From: Actinopolyspora lacussalsi subsp. righensis | GTDB taxonomy: Bacteria > Actinomycetota > Actinomycetes > Mycobacteriales > Pseudonocardiaceae | Length of the DNA: 64,000 bases | Direction: 5' to 3' | NCBI RefSeq assembly: GCF_900116555.1 | Contig: NZ_FPAT01000001.1 | Location: 186,001-250,000 of the forward strand | Part shown: positions 42,468-52,440 of the stretch, piece after piece | Layout: each line of letters starts with the position of its first letter | How positions within the stretch are numbered: position 1 is the first letter of the stretch | The notes under the pieces: model-generated | Seen by the model: the letters and a program-made list of their open reading frames with translations, nothing else | Database searches by the model: none | What the model was told of the DNA's origin: nothing | Position numbers and translations under genes: made by a program

Positions 42468-42493
42468 CCTTGCGCAAGGCAGAAGGAGCACTG

Positions 42494-43657
42494 ATGCGAG
42501 GGATGACCACCGGTCCCACGGACGAACAGCTCGTGCAGGCTCCGAAGGTACTGCTGCACGACCACCTGGACGGTGGCCTGCGCCCGCGGACGGTCGCCGA
42601 ACTCGCCGCGCGGAACGGCTACGAGCAGCTGCCGAGCACGGATCCCGAGGAGTTGGAGAGCTGGTTCGCCGCGGCGGCCGAGGCCGGCTCGCTGGAGGAA
42701 TATCTGGAACGTTTCGCCCACACTGTCGGGGTGCTGCAGACTTCGGAGGCGCTGCACCGGGTCGCGGCGGAGTGCGCCGAGGACCTCGCCGCCGACGGGG
42801 TGGTATACGCCGAGATCCGTTATGCCCCCGAACTGAGCACCCAGGGCGGCCTGGAGTTGGACCAGGTGGTCGAGGCCATCCTGGCCGGATTCGCCGAGGG
42901 CGCGAACCGTGCGGCGCGGCACGGCAGGCGAATCAGGCTCGGGCTGCTGCTGTGTGCCATGCGACAGGCCTCCCGTTCCTCCGAGATCGCCAGGCTGGCG
43001 GTGCGTTACCGCGACGAGGGCGTGGTCGGTTTCGACATCGCCGGCCCGGAAGCGGGACATCCACCCACCCAGTCCTTGGAGGCGTTCGAGTACCTGCGCC
43101 GCGAGAACTTCCACTTCACCATTCACGCGGGCGAGGGTTTCGGGCTTCCCTCCATCTGGGAAGCGATCCAGTACTGCGGCGCGGCGCGCCTGGGGCACGG
43201 AGTTCGGATCCTCGACGACATCACGTTCGACGAGCACGGAACAGCCCACTTGGGGCGGCTCGCCTCCTTCGTGCGGGACCGGAGGATTCCGCTCGAGATG
43301 TGCCCACGGTCCAACGTGCACACCGGGACGGTGAACTCCCTGCCGGAGCACCCCATCGCCCTGCTGCGGGGACTACACTTCCGCGTGACGGTCAACACCG
43401 ACAACAGGCTGATGAGCCAGACGAGCATGAGTGGTGAGTTCCGCGAGCTCATCGACACCTTCGGCTACACGCTGGACGATCTGCAGTGGTTCACGGTCAA
43501 CGCGATGAAGTCGGCGTTCCTGCCGTTCAACCAGCGGCTCGCGCTGATCAACGAGGTGATCAAACCCGGTTACGCCGCACTGCGCTCGGAGGCGCTGTTC
43601 GGCAGAGTCGACGACTCGGTGGGTCCGGTGACGGCTCCCTCCGGAACCGGCGAGTGA
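42494..43657 (+). CDS. add: Adenosine deaminase
   Basis: A 387-residue metal-dependent hydrolase. HDHLDG (22-27) gives the first zinc ligands (canonical HxH), HAGEG holds the catalytic region, GHG follows and VNTDNRLM carries the late Asp. The form [13 protein letters not shown] is that of the actinobacterial Add group. It converts adenosine or deoxyadenosine to inosine for purine salvage. ATG 42494 has GAAGGAG 8 nt upstream; the longer frame from 42470 would run through the operator zone. Controlled by the divergent GntR protein. It converges on copA with only 17 bp between stops. Confidence 0.93.
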   Translation: MRGMTTGPTDEQLVQAPKVLLHDHLDGGLRPRTVAELAARNGYEQLPSTDPEELESWFAAAAEAGSLEEYLERFAHTVGVLQTSEALHRVAAECAEDLAADGVVYAEIRYAPELSTQGGLELDQVVEAILAGFAEGANRAARHGRRIRLGLLLCAMRQASRSSEIARLAVRYRDEGVVGFDIAGPEAGHPPTQSLEAFEYLRRENFHFTIHAGEGFGLPSIWEAIQYCGAARLGHGVRILDDITFDEHGTAHLGRLASFVRDRRIPLEMCPRSNVHTGTVNSLPEHPIALLRGLHFRVTVNTDNRLMSQTSMSGEFRELIDTFGYTLDDLQWFTVNAMKSAFLPFNQRLALINEVIKPGYAALRSEALFGRVDDSVGPVTAPSGTGE

Positions 43658-43674
43658 GTTTCGGCAGCCTGGAT

Positions 43675-46038
43675 CTAGTGGGTGAACGAAGTGGTTTCCG
43701 CACGAACGGGATCGCCGCCGGCCCCGAGCGGGGTGCTCGCGGAGTCCTGGTGAGCGACCCCGCGGAAACCGCGGAGTCGAAGGCTGTTGCCGACGACGAA
43801 CACCGAGCTGAACGCCATGGCCGCTCCCGCGATCATGGGGTTGAGCAGTCCCGCCGCGGCCAGCGGCAACGCGGCCACGTTGTACCCGAACGCCCAGAAC
43901 AGATTGCCCTTGATGGTCCGAAGCGTGCGCCTGGACAGTCGGATCGCGTCCACCGCGGCGCGCGGATCGCCACGCACCAGCGTGAGATCGCTGGCCTCGA
44001 TCGCCACGTCGGTACCTGTTCCCATCGCCAGTCCCAGGTCGGCACGTGCGAGCGCCGCGGCGTCGTTGACCCCGTCACCGACCATGGCTACCACGCCGCC
44101 CCGGTCCTGGATACGCCCGACGACGTCGACCTTGTCCTCGGGCATCACCTCGGACCGGACCTGCTCGATACCGACGCGGGCAGCGATGGAGCGGGCTACC
44201 GCGTCGTTGTCACCGGTCAACAGCACGGGGGTGAGCCCCAGTTCGCGCATTCCTCGCACGGCCTGCGCGCTGCTGGGTTTGACGGTGTCGGCGACGACCA
44301 GCACGGCGCGGGCCTCACCGTCGCGGGCCACCACCACCGCGGTCGAGCCGTCCCGTTCGGCGGCCCGCTTGGCTTCGGCGAGTGGCCCGGGTAGCGTAAT
44401 GCCCCGCTGCTCGATCAGCTGGGCACGCCCCACGAGGACGGTGTGGCCGTCGACGGCTCCGTGTACGCCGAGTCCCTCGATGTTGCCGAATTCCTCGATC
44501 GCGGGCAGCGGACCCACCCGCTCGGCGGCGCCGCGAGCGATGGCCCGGGCGATCGGGTGCTCCGACCCGTTCTCCAACGCTCCGGCCAAGGCCAACACCT
44601 CGGAATCCGAACCGTCCTCGGTGGTGTGGACCGAGAGCAGCTCCATGTCGCCCGTGGTGATCGTTCCGGTCTTGTCCAGCACGACGGTGTCCACACGGCG
44701 AGTGGACTCCAGCACCTCGGGGCCCTTGATCAGTATTCCCAGCTGAGCGCCTCTGCCGGTACCGACCAGCAGTGCCGTGGGGGTGGCCAGCCCCAGGGCG
44801 CAGGGGCAGGCGATGATCAGCACGGCCACGGCGGCGGTGAACGCGGTGGTGACTCCCCCACCGACGAACAACCAGTACAGCAGCGTACCGAGCGCGAGGA
44901 CGATCACGATCGGCACGAACACCGCCGAGACCCGATCGGCGAGACGCTGTACCCGCGCCTTGCCCGCCTGCGCGTCCTCGACCAGCTTGGCCATCCGGGC
45001 CAGCTGGGTGTCGGAACCGATCCGCGTGGCTCGCACGACCATCCGGCCGCCCGCGTTGACCGTGGCACCGATCACGGTGTCACCGGGCTCGACCTCGACG
45101 GGCACGGATTCGCCGGTGAGCATGCTCGCGTCCACGGCCGAGCTGCCCTCGGTCACCACTCCGTCGGTGGCGATCTTCTCACCGGGGCGTACCACGAACA
45201 GGTCATCGACACGCAGCTGTTCGACCGGAACGAGCGACTCCCGGCCGTCGCGCAGCACCGCGACCTCTTTGGCGCCGAGTCGCAGCAGCGCACGTAGCGC
45301 CGCTCCGGATCGACGCTTGGAGCGGGCCTCGAAGTACCTGCCCGCCAGGATGAAGGTGGTCACGCCGGCGGCGACTTCGAGGTAGATCGAGCTCCCACCG
45401 TCGACGTGTCGCACCGAGAAATCGAAGGAGTGGGTCATGCCGGGAACCCCGGCGCCACCGAACAGCAGGGCGTACAGCGACCAACCGAAGGCGGCCGAGG
45501 TACCCAGCGATATCAGGGTGTCCATCGTGACGGCGCCGTGGCGCAGGTTCGTCCAGGTGGCGCGGTGGAACGGCAGCGCCCCCCACACCAGAACCGGCGC
45601 GGCAAGGGTCAACGAGATCCACTGCCAGTAGGTGAACTGCAGCACGGGCACCATGGCCATGGCGATGACGGGGACCGAGAGCAGCGCCGAGACGATCAAC
45701 CGCTGCCGGAGCAGCAGCTCGTCGCTCTCCGCACTCTCGGCGGTCTCCGTGGCTTCACCCGCCGTTTCGTCGGGGCTTTCGGAGCTGTAGGAGCCGGCAG
45801 GGGTGGCACTGTAGCCCGCCGCCTCGATGGTGCCGACGAGCCGCTCGGTACCGGTATCAGGGGGATGAGTAACCCTGACCTTCTCGGTGGCGTAGTTGAC
45901 GGTGGCACTCACCCCGTCGAGCTTGTTGAGCTTGCGCTCGATCCGGGATGCGCAGGAGGCGCAGGTCATTCCGCCGACCGACAGTTCGGTGTCGATCGCC
46001 TGCTCCGATGGGAGCGTGTCCTGTCGGCCGGTGGTCAT
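43675..46038 (-). CDS. copA: Copper-exporting P1B ATPase
   Basis: A 787-residue P1B ATPase. One N-terminal HMA domain with GMTCASC (about 26-32), then eight membrane helices, the A-domain (TGES), the ion motif CPC in ACPCALG, phosphorylation site DKTGT, HP motif (SEHPIA) and hinge GDGVNDAA. This is the CopA type exporting Cu(I) from the cytoplasm. ATG 46038 has AGGGGAA upstream; GTG 46059 is the in-frame alternative. A CsoR-like box lies 113-127 bp upstream, and csoR itself precedes it on the same strand. The C-terminal 30 residues are unrelated to the family core. Confidence 0.96.
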   Translation of the reverse strand: MTTGRQDTLPSEQAIDTELSVGGMTCASCASRIERKLNKLDGVSATVNYATEKVRVTHPPDTGTERLVGTIEAAGYSATPAGSYSSESPDETAGEATETAESAESDELLLRQRLIVSALLSVPVIAMAMVPVLQFTYWQWISLTLAAPVLVWGALPFHRATWTNLRHGAVTMDTLISLGTSAAFGWSLYALLFGGAGVPGMTHSFDFSVRHVDGGSSIYLEVAAGVTTFILAGRYFEARSKRRSGAALRALLRLGAKEVAVLRDGRESLVPVEQLRVDDLFVVRPGEKIATDGVVTEGSSAVDASMLTGESVPVEVEPGDTVIGATVNAGGRMVVRATRIGSDTQLARMAKLVEDAQAGKARVQRLADRVSAVFVPIVIVLALGTLLYWLFVGGGVTTAFTAAVAVLIIACPCALGLATPTALLVGTGRGAQLGILIKGPEVLESTRRVDTVVLDKTGTITTGDMELLSVHTTEDGSDSEVLALAGALENGSEHPIARAIARGAAERVGPLPAIEEFGNIEGLGVHGAVDGHTVLVGRAQLIEQRGITLPGPLAEAKRAAERDGSTAVVVARDGEARAVLVVADTVKPSSAQAVRGMRELGLTPVLLTGDNDAVARSIAARVGIEQVRSEVMPEDKVDVVGRIQDRGGVVAMVGDGVNDAAALARADLGLAMGTGTDVAIEASDLTLVRGDPRAAVDAIRLSRRTLRTIKGNLFWAFGYNVAALPLAAAGLLNPMIAGAAMAFSSVFVVGNSLRLRGFRGVAHQDSASTPLGAGGDPVRAETTSFTH

Positions 46039-46150
46039 CGTTGGTTCCCCTCTCGACACGACCGGGAGCGTTCCGCGGCACCGCGACGGAGGTCGCCGGC
46101 GGCGACTCGTGACCGTCCGCGTTCGATATCGTGTTCCGAACCCAGCTATA

Positions 46151-46165
46151 TACCCTACGGGGGTA
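46151..46165 (-). promoter_or_regulatory. CsoR-like operator of copA
   Basis: TACCC-TACGG-GGGTA, the G/C-tract inverted repeat expected for CsoR, between csoR and copA. It overlaps the TATATA stretch (46147-46152) that could serve in the promoter. Confidence 0.7.
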
Positions 46166-46292
46166 CCGTGTCAACGAGTCGAGCGCCGAACTCCCACAGC
46201 CGGACTACCGACGACGAGCACCGGTCACAGGACTCGCCCCGGAACGGACACGCACCCGCGTCCGCGGGGCAGAGCGCCGAGAAGGGGCCGGC

Positions 46293-46574
46293 TCAGGAGC
46301 GCACGAGACGAGCGATGGCGTCGCTGGCCTCCTGGATCTTGGCCTCGGCGTCCTCACCGCCCTCGGAGACGGCCTCCGCGACGCAGTGCTTGAGGTGCTC
46401 GTCCAGCAGCCCCAGCGACACCGCCTGCAGCCCCTTGGTAACCGCCGAGACCTGGGTCAGTACGTCGATGCAGTACTCATCGTTCTCGACCATGCGCGCC
46501 AGACCGCGCACCTGGCCCTCGACACGCCGCAGCCGCTTGAGGTACTCCTCTTTGTCCTGGGCATACCCGCGCAT
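46293..46574 (-). CDS. csoR: Copper-sensing repressor CsoR
   Basis: A 93-residue all-helical repressor of the CsoR/RcnR family. The Cu(I) ligands known from the mycobacterial protein are all present: Cys35, His60 and Cys64 (DEYCIDV, LLDEHLKHC). Apo-CsoR represses; Cu(I) releases it. Two CsoR-like boxes lie upstream of the gene and one before copA, giving an autoregulated copper-efflux unit. The start MRGYAQDKEEYLKRL is canonical. Confidence 0.96.
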   Translation of the reverse strand: MRGYAQDKEEYLKRLRRVEGQVRGLARMVENDEYCIDVLTQVSAVTKGLQAVSLGLLDEHLKHCVAEAVSEGGEDAEAKIQEASDAIARLVRS

Positions 46575-46610
46575 TCGACCTCCCTCACCGACACGGACAA
46601 ACCACTCCCA

Positions 46611-46690
46611 GCATACCCCCTACCCGTAACCCCACCCGTGGGAACCAGGCCCCGCCGGACGGGCCACGAACCACCCCCGAGGGGTATGCA
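46611..46690 (-). promoter_or_regulatory. Two CsoR-like boxes upstream of csoR
   Basis: GCATACCCCCTACCCGTA (46611-46628) and ACCCCCGAGGGGTATGCA (46673-46690) share a GCATACCCC core in opposite orientation, about 62 bp apart. Both resemble the copA box. The second ends 4 bp from the stop of the tetR gene, so the csoR promoter may lie between or over these sites. Confidence 0.6.
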
Positions 46691-46694
46691 GGGC

Positions 46695-47279
46695 TCATCC
46701 CAGCAGTCGAGCGGCAGCCTGTTTGGCCACGGCGACCGGATCACGGACCCGCCCGGTGCCCGAAGTGACCAGCACTCCTTCCCACAGCAGGAAGAGCTGC
46801 TCGGCGACCAGCGACGGATCGGCGGACCCCGAAGCGGCGACCAGTTCGGTCAGCCATTCGCGCAGCCGCGCCTTGTCCCTCTCGATCACCGCCTGCGCGG
46901 GATGCGTCGAATCGGCGAGTTCGGCCTCGGCGTTGCCGAACGCACATCCACGGGGGCACTCCCGTTCGAGCCAGCTCGCCAAGATGTCGAAAGCCGCCAG
47001 CACCCGGCCCGAGGGTGTGCCGCCGATCCGTCGCAGCTCGCTGTCGAAGAACGCGCTCCAGCGCTGTTCACGACGTTCGAGGTAGGCGGCCACCAACTCG
47101 TCCTTGGAGCTGAAGTGGTTGTACAGGCTCATCTTGGCGACCCCGGCACGCTCGATGACCGTGTCGATACCGACGGCACGGATGCCGTGCCGGTAGAACA
47201 GTTCGGAGGCCGCCTCGAGCAGCCGCTCCCGCGCGGAACCACGCGGCCGTGATCCTCGTGTCGCCGTGCCGGTACTCAT
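46695..47279 (-). CDS. TetR family regulator
   Basis: A 194-residue regulator. The helix-turn-helix is in residues 15-60 (ARERLLEAASELFYRHGIRAVGIDTVIERAGVAKMSLYNHFSSKDEL); the rest is a ligand domain with CPRGCAF, Cys residues also seen in the YxaF/LmrA-type C-terminal domain. Targets are unknown; it is divergent from the site-2 protease gene (222 bp between) and upstream of csoR on the same strand. No clear operator was seen in the divergent region. Confidence 0.88.
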   Translation of the reverse strand: MSTGTATRGSRPRGSARERLLEAASELFYRHGIRAVGIDTVIERAGVAKMSLYNHFSSKDELVAAYLERREQRWSAFFDSELRRIGGTPSGRVLAAFDILASWLERECPRGCAFGNAEAELADSTHPAQAVIERDKARLREWLTELVAASGSADPSLVAEQLFLLWEGVLVTSGTGRVRDPVAVAKQAAARLLG

Positions 47280-47501
47280 CAGCAGCTCTTCCCTTCACCC
47301 GGTCGCGGAATCGACGGTACTCGCGGCACCGCGAGTCGCGGACGATACCGGAGCGATTCCGCGTTCCTCGAAACTCGGGCGCGCACGGTTGTTCGATAAC
47401 CGACCGGGGAAACGACTACGCTGGACATCGGGATGACCGCGCAGTGGGCACACGTCGCGCCCCACGGTCGGCAACACCCCGCCGAAGGGCGGTGAACGGT
47501 G

Positions 47502-48722
47502 ATGACGGGAACGATTCCGCTGGGCCGGGTGGCCGGGATTCGCCTGCAGCTGCACTGGAGCGTGGCGGGCATCATCGGACTGATCGTCTTCATGCTGGGT
47601 GCCTACTGGCTGCCCACCACGCTGCCCGGACACGCCACGGTTTTCTACTGGATCGCGAGCACCGCGGCCGCGCTGTTGCTGATCGTCTCGGTGCTGCTGC
47701 ACGAACTGGCTCACGCGCTCGTGGCCGTACGACACGGTCTGAGCGTCGACCGGGTCACGCTGTGGTTGCTCGGTGGGGTCGCCCGGCTGCGCGGCGAGGC
47801 CCCCACTCCCAGGGCGGAGTTGTTCATCTCCGGCGTCGGACCGCTGGTGAGCGGCGCGGTGGCGGGGGCGTTCGCGCTGGCGACATGGGTGCTGGTCACC
47901 CTGCAGGCCGGCCAGCTGGTGATCATCGTTGCTGCCTATCTGGGGATGTTGAACCTCGCGATCATGGTGTTCAACCTGCTTCCGGCCGCTCCGCTGGACG
48001 GCGGTCGAATTCTGCGCGCGGTGATCTGGGCCCGTACCGGACAACGCTTCAAAGCCGCCCTGTGGGCGACCCGCACGGGCGCTGGTCTGGGGTTCCTGCT
48101 CATCGCGGGCGGCTTCGTGAGTGTGGTCACGCGTGGCATCGAGGGCATCTGGGCGATGCTGGTCGGCCTTTTCGTGCTACAGGCCGCCGCCGCCGAACGC
48201 CAGCAGGCAAGGCTGGGCATGGCGTTGGGCGATGTCCGGATAGATGAGTTCGTCACGACCGGCGCGACCCCGCGGTGGTCGGACCTGTCGGTCAGTGACG
48301 TGCTGAACTCCCCGTTCGGCAACGACGGCTCGGTATTCGCGGTGGTGGATCGTGACGGCACGCTGCGCGGAGTGCTCAGCCCCCGTCGACTGCACGAGGT
48401 GCCGGTCACCGAGCGAAACCGGAACACGCTGCGCGAGCTGGCCGATCCGCTCTCCGAGTTCACCACCGCGAGTCGTGGTGAACCGGTGACCAGCGTGCTC
48501 GCCCGTTACGACGATCCCCGGCGCTCGATCCTGGTGCTGGATCAGGGACGAGCGGAGGGGCTGGTGCCCGCGACGGACCTCAACCGGCTCATCGCCGAAC
48601 GAGTGCCGGGTCCCGCCGCGCACCGAGCGGGAATCTCGCCGGATGGTGCTGGTGGACGGGGTGGCACGGAACCGGACCCACCATCGGACTGGTGGTACCC
48701 GGGACAACGCCGGGGGCAGTGA
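47502..48722 (+). CDS. Site-2 protease (M50) with CBS-like tail
   Basis: A 406-residue membrane metalloprotease. HELAH (67-71) in a hydrophobic helix gives the zinc ligands, and NLLPAAPLDGGRIL provides the third ligand Asp. About six membrane helices are followed by a C-terminal half with a CBS-like pair (SDVLNSPFGNDGSVFAVVDRDG and SILVLDQGRAEGLV). This S2P group (Rip3-like in mycobacteria) cleaves proteins within the membrane, but the substrate is unknown. ATG 47502 or GTG 47499 are equally possible. Monocistronic, converging on the small propeptide-like gene. Confidence 0.87.
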   Translation: MTGTIPLGRVAGIRLQLHWSVAGIIGLIVFMLGAYWLPTTLPGHATVFYWIASTAAALLLIVSVLLHELAHALVAVRHGLSVDRVTLWLLGGVARLRGEAPTPRAELFISGVGPLVSGAVAGAFALATWVLVTLQAGQLVIIVAAYLGMLNLAIMVFNLLPAAPLDGGRILRAVIWARTGQRFKAALWATRTGAGLGFLLIAGGFVSVVTRGIEGIWAMLVGLFVLQAAAAERQQARLGMALGDVRIDEFVTTGATPRWSDLSVSDVLNSPFGNDGSVFAVVDRDGTLRGVLSPRRLHEVPVTERNRNTLRELADPLSEFTTASRGEPVTSVLARYDDPRRSILVLDQGRAEGLVPATDLNRLIAERVPGPAAHRAGISPDGAGGRGGTEPDPPSDWWYPGQRRGQ

Positions 48723-48777
48723 AGCCACCTCCGGATGAGCGCTCCTCGAAACGCTCCCGCGAACGATCTCCCCGGTC

Positions 48778-48815
48778 GGAGTCCGCCACCCCGGCTCACC
48801 GAAGTGGCGGACTCC
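48778..48815. terminator. Bidirectional terminator
   Basis: A perfect 12-bp stem GGAGTCCGCCAC (48778-48789) / GTGGCGGACTCC (48804-48815) with a 14-nt loop; the right arm touches the stop codon of the minus-strand small gene. Confidence 0.75.
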
Positions 48816-49045
48816 TACTGGTTCTCACCGCGTGGGATCCGCACGGTCTCGCCACGTTCCACCGCGGCGACGCCCGGCACGGCGCGGGCAGCGTCGAAGT
48901 GCTCACGCTCCAGAACGCCGGTGATCACCCCCACGAGCTCGAGCACTCGGTCCACGCGCATCCCGACCCGGCGCAGTCGCCGCGCCACGGTGTCGATGTG
49001 GTCGAGCCACTCTTCGTTCACGGTGACCACCACTTCGTCGGTCAT
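48815..49045 (-). CDS. Small propeptide/I9-inhibitor-like protein
   Basis: A 76-residue protein. The pattern of a starting strand (DEVVVTVNEEW), a helix, the strand LELVGVITGVLE, a second helix (REHFDAARAVPGVAAVERG) and a last strand (ETVRIP) is that of subtilisin propeptides (inhibitor I9), in particular the 'L..VPGV..VE' close. It has no signal and no protease domain. The gene follows the subtilase gene by 16 bp on the same strand, so it may fold, inhibit or regulate that protease in trans. Relatives are sometimes labelled ketohydroxyglutarate aldolase, which the size makes untenable. ATG 49045 has GGAGACC directly upstream. Confidence 0.65.
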   Translation of the reverse strand: MTDEVVVTVNEEWLDHIDTVARRLRRVGMRVDRVLELVGVITGVLEREHFDAARAVPGVAAVERGETVRIPRGENQ

Positions 49046-49061
49046 GGTCTCCGTCCGCGCC

Positions 49062-50375
49062 TCACGAGGGTGCCTTGGCGATTCCCGCTCCGACGTCGAC
49101 GCCGGGCAGTTCGAGCCGCTGGGCACCACGGATCAGTGTGGACCACAGCGCCTCCCCTGCCGCGTCGGTACGCTGCGCCCACAGCGCGGCGATGCCCGAG
49201 ACGTGCGGGGTGGCCATGCTCGTACCGGAGATCGTGCGGTACCTCCGGTCCATGGGCCAGGTGGAATACACCTCGACTCCCGGTGCCGCGATGTCGATCT
49301 GCCCGCCGTCGACCGGGTTGCTGCGCGCCGAGAAGTCGGCTATACCGAGCCGGGAGTCCAACGCGGCGACCGCCATGATCGAGGGGCTGTTGGCCGGGAC
49401 GCCCACGAAACCGGGGTTCCCGGAATCACGGTCGGCGTTGTTGCCCGCGGCTGCCACGATCAGCGAACCGCGATTGAGCGCCCGCTGCCCCACGGTCTCG
49501 TAACGCCGTGAGACGGCACGGATGTCGGCACCGAGCGACATGGAGATCACCCGGCAGTCGTTGCCGATCGCCCAGTTGATCGCGGCGAGGATGTTGGTGT
49601 CGGTACCGGATCCACCGTCACCGAGCACTTTGCCCACCAGGATCTCGGCTCGGGTCGCCACTCCGTAGCGACGGCTGCCGGGTGGCTCCGGCGGGTTCTC
49701 CGGGCCGCAGGACGTGCCCACGCAATGCGTGCCGTGACCGTTGCCGTCCTGGGCGGCTTCGCCGCTCACGAAGGAACGTGCCGAGATCTCGCGGTCGGCG
49801 AAGTCCGGATGACTCGAGTCCAGCCCCGTATCCAGCACGGCCACCCGGATTCCCTGGCCGGTCGCGGCGGAGTCGAGCACTCCGGTGGCCTGCAGACCCC
49901 AGGTCGCCTCGGATGTGTCGTGGAATTCGACCGGGGCGGCCCGAACGGTGGACCAGCCGGTGTCGGTGGTCGGTGTCCGAGCCGTGGACGGTTCTGCTTG
50001 TGTGTCCTCCGGCCCGCTCAGGGCGTACATGTACTGTTCGGGCTCGATGGCCGTCACGCGGGGGTCCTCGGCAGCGGCGGCCATGATCGAGGCCGCCCTG
50101 TCCGGATCGGCCGTCACCGTGCCGATACCGAGGTCGGCGAAGACGGTGGCATCGGCCGAGGCGGCCTGATCCACGTTCAGCGCACGCCATTCGTAGTCGG
50201 AGGTGCTGGCCACGTTGACCGCGCCACCCACCGAACGCAGCGTTTCGACCTGATCGGTCTCGCGGGCGAACGTATCGTCGCTGAACACCAGGACGTATCG
50301 TCCGGTCGGTGATACCGGTTGTGCGGAAGCGTCGGCATAGTGCCCGTTTCCGGGGGGTGTAGTCGAACTGGTCAT
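49062..50375 (-). CDS. Subtilisin-like serine protease without signal peptide
   Basis: A 437-residue S8 protease. The triad is Asp182 (AVLDTGLD), His214 (GNGHGTHC) and Ser386 (GTSMATPH), with oxyanion Asn312 (AAAGNN). Residues 25-118 resemble a propeptide of about 90 residues ending in RVTAIEPEQYMYAL. The N-terminus is polar (Ser/Thr/Pro-rich) and lacks any Sec or Tat signal, so export by the usual routes is not expected; it may act inside the cell or leave by another route. ATG 50375 follows a strong GGGAGGG. The propeptide-like small gene follows immediately. Confidence 0.9.
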   Translation of the reverse strand: MTSSTTPPGNGHYADASAQPVSPTGRYVLVFSDDTFARETDQVETLRSVGGAVNVASTSDYEWRALNVDQAASADATVFADLGIGTVTADPDRAASIMAAAAEDPRVTAIEPEQYMYALSGPEDTQAEPSTARTPTTDTGWSTVRAAPVEFHDTSEATWGLQATGVLDSAATGQGIRVAVLDTGLDSSHPDFADREISARSFVSGEAAQDGNGHGTHCVGTSCGPENPPEPPGSRRYGVATRAEILVGKVLGDGGSGTDTNILAAINWAIGNDCRVISMSLGADIRAVSRRYETVGQRALNRGSLIVAAAGNNADRDSGNPGFVGVPANSPSIMAVAALDSRLGIADFSARSNPVDGGQIDIAAPGVEVYSTWPMDRRYRTISGTSMATPHVSGIAALWAQRTDAAGEALWSTLIRGAQRLELPGVDVGAGIAKAPS

Positions 50376-50821
50376 CCTCGTATCCCTCCCGGGGATTATC
50401 ACGGAGACAACACCGCGAACTCGGCGGATTCGGCCGGTCGTTCGGGTGGGCCGAATCGTGGCGGCTGGGCCGAACCGCGGAATTCACAACGGATTGTTGT
50501 TTCGAACGGTCTCGTCGCTTGTGCACGAGTCCGAGGGGCCACCAGCCACGGTAACGCGCCGCTGGACGCGCCAACCACACCTGAACGTAGGGTCTTTCGG
50601 ACCTTTTTCGAAGGTCGGAGACACTACGAGAACATTTTTCACTTAGTTTGCACCTTCATGCATGTCACCGGAGAATAAGAATTTTACTCGATCGAGTGGC
50701 AGCCCCGGGCTGAAGCGGCAACGAAATAACCCGTAGAGACGATATGTTCACCCGGTCGGACGAGATGATCGTGCGACAAGTCGAAACCGGATTCGGAACA
50801 GGACACTCCCCGACCTCCGGC
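50376..50821. other. Intergenic region with A+T-rich patch and palindromes
   Basis: No gene is seen in 446 bp. A patch at 50600-50690 is unusually A+T-rich. It holds GACCTT-TTTCG-AAGGTC (50600-50616), CATGCATG (50657-50664) and the perfect 12-bp palindrome ACTCGATCGAGT (50686-50697). These sit more than 200 bp before the subtilase start and may be regulatory, or mark a foreign piece of DNA. Confidence 0.4.
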
Positions 50822-51160
50822 TCACGCGCCGGAGGGATCGTGGTACTCCCCCAGCCCCGCGAACCAGCCAGCGTAGGGCGTGTCGCCGACCGCGTACCCG
50901 GTGAGATCGGGAGCTCCGTCGGTCCACCACACCGGACCGCGCTCCCCCAGGGCACGCTTCGCCGTATCGACCTCGGCCCGCGCCTCTTCCCGCGCGGCGG
51001 CGTCCTCCCGGCGCATCGCGGCCCGCTTCTTCCTGCGGGCGGCCATCAGTTCCCGCACGAGTCCGTCCCGACGGTCCGGATCGAGATCCGGATTCGTGCG
51101 GCGCCACAACCTGCCACGTGCCACGAAATAACGCCCGTCCGGTGTCACGGGGTGACGCAT
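50822..51160 (-). CDS. Conserved actinobacterial protein of unknown function
   Basis: A 112-residue soluble protein with a conserved-looking frame: MRHPVTPDGRYFVARGRLWRRTNPDL at the start, a long charged helix rich in Arg/Ala/Glu (about 35-70) and GERGPVWWTDGAPDLTGYAVGDTPYAGWFAGL at the end. I recall close relatives across actinobacteria and some proteobacteria, none with a known role. The helix could form a coiled coil. ATG 51160 has no strong ribosome site. Monocistronic as far as visible. Confidence 0.7.
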   Translation of the reverse strand: MRHPVTPDGRYFVARGRLWRRTNPDLDPDRRDGLVRELMAARRKKRAAMRREDAAAREEARAEVDTAKRALGERGPVWWTDGAPDLTGYAVGDTPYAGWFAGLGEYHDPSGA

Positions 51161-51500
51161 GACGTCATGCTATCGGCGACTTCGAGGATCGCACCGCACG
51201 GATAATCGACCGGTTCTTTCGGCAGTGGAGTCACGGCGCTTACGACTCGATGCCGTTCGTACGAACAGTTCATTTCGATCAATACTGAAACTTCAAACGC
51301 ACTACTGGTGAAGGACGACATCTCTCGATCCGGTACCGATCCGACACTGCCGTTCGAGGAGGAGCGAGAACGGAAACCGCCAGGAGCGACACGCCGAATC
51401 CGTCGAGCTCGGACAGTGGCGTGCGCGGCGTGACAACCGTGCGGCATAACATGACCGAGCGACACCCGTGATCTTCGTTTCCGGAAGGGGACTCCACGCA
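51161..51500 (+). other. Intergenic region, nothing recognised
   Basis: This 340-bp stretch between the divergent unknown gene and the MBL-fold gene shows no gene, strong palindrome or clear promoter boxes. Confidence 0.35.
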
Positions 51501-52391
51501 GTGACGGCCACCGCGATCACTCGTATCGGTAAGCACAGCTCCGCCTACCTGCAGCTGCCGGGCGGCTGGTTCCACAACAACGCGGGCTGGATCACCGGGG
51601 AGCACCGGACCCTGCTCGTCGACACCTGCGCCACCGAGAGCCGCAGCCGGGCACTGTTGGAAGCGGCGCGAGGTCCCGAACCGGAGACGGCGTTGACCGC
51701 CGTGCTCACCCACGCTCACGGCGACCACTCGCACGGAGCACGTCAGGTGGTCGAACACGGCGGCTCGGTCCACGCGGCGAACTCAGCGGTCGAGGAGATC
51801 CACGACGGGCCGCACACCTACCCGGAATTGTTCGAGTACGCCGACTGGGGCTCGATCGATCCGCCGGATCACATCACTCCGGTAACCGGTCGAACCACCA
51901 TCGATCTCGGCGGCACCCACGCCGAGATCCACCCGGTGCCCACGAGGGCGCACACCGACGGGGACCTGGTGATCCACCACCCCGACGACGGTGTGCTGTT
52001 CACCGGCGATCTGCTGTTCCACGGCGTCACCCCCCTGGCGCTGCACGGCAGCATCGGGGGCTGGATCGAGGCACTGGACTGGTTGGAGACCTTCGACGCG
52101 GACACCCTGGTCCCCGGACACGGGCCGGTGATCACCCGCGACGACTCCGTACTCGCGCAGCAGCGCGAGTACCTGCGATGGCTGCTCGACAACACCACCG
52201 AGGCGCTGCCCGAGTTCGCCAAGCTGGAGGACCTGGCGCGGCGGGGCTGGCCCGAGTGGCACGACGCGGAACGCCACTCCGTCAATCTGCGCGTGGCACA
52301 CGCCGAGAACCGCCGTCACACCCCGGACATCGCCGACGCGATCGCCGCGATGCTCGGTGCGGCGGGAAACCGGATCCCGCTGGAGCTGTGA
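51501..52391 (+). CDS. Metallo-beta-lactamase-fold hydrolase
   Basis: A 296-residue MBL-fold protein with HAHGDHSHG (about 73-81), RAHTDGDLVIHH, FTGDLLFHG and the late PGHGPVI, so the full metal-ligand set. The group is close to quinoprotein-relay/SoxH-like and lactonase-like MBL proteins. GTG 51501 is preferred since GGAAGGGGA lies 8 nt upstream; GTG 51468 is in frame but without such a site. The MpaB-type gene begins 49 bp after its stop and is probably co-transcribed. Confidence 0.83.
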   Translation: MTATAITRIGKHSSAYLQLPGGWFHNNAGWITGEHRTLLVDTCATESRSRALLEAARGPEPETALTAVLTHAHGDHSHGARQVVEHGGSVHAANSAVEEIHDGPHTYPELFEYADWGSIDPPDHITPVTGRTTIDLGGTHAEIHPVPTRAHTDGDLVIHHPDDGVLFTGDLLFHGVTPLALHGSIGGWIEALDWLETFDADTLVPGHGPVITRDDSVLAQQREYLRWLLDNTTEALPEFAKLEDLARRGWPEWHDAERHSVNLRVAHAENRRHTPDIADAIAAMLGAAGNRIPLEL

Positions 52392-52440
52392 GGGCCTCGG
52401 ACCGTGGCGCGCACGGCACGGATACGCGCACGATGGCGGT

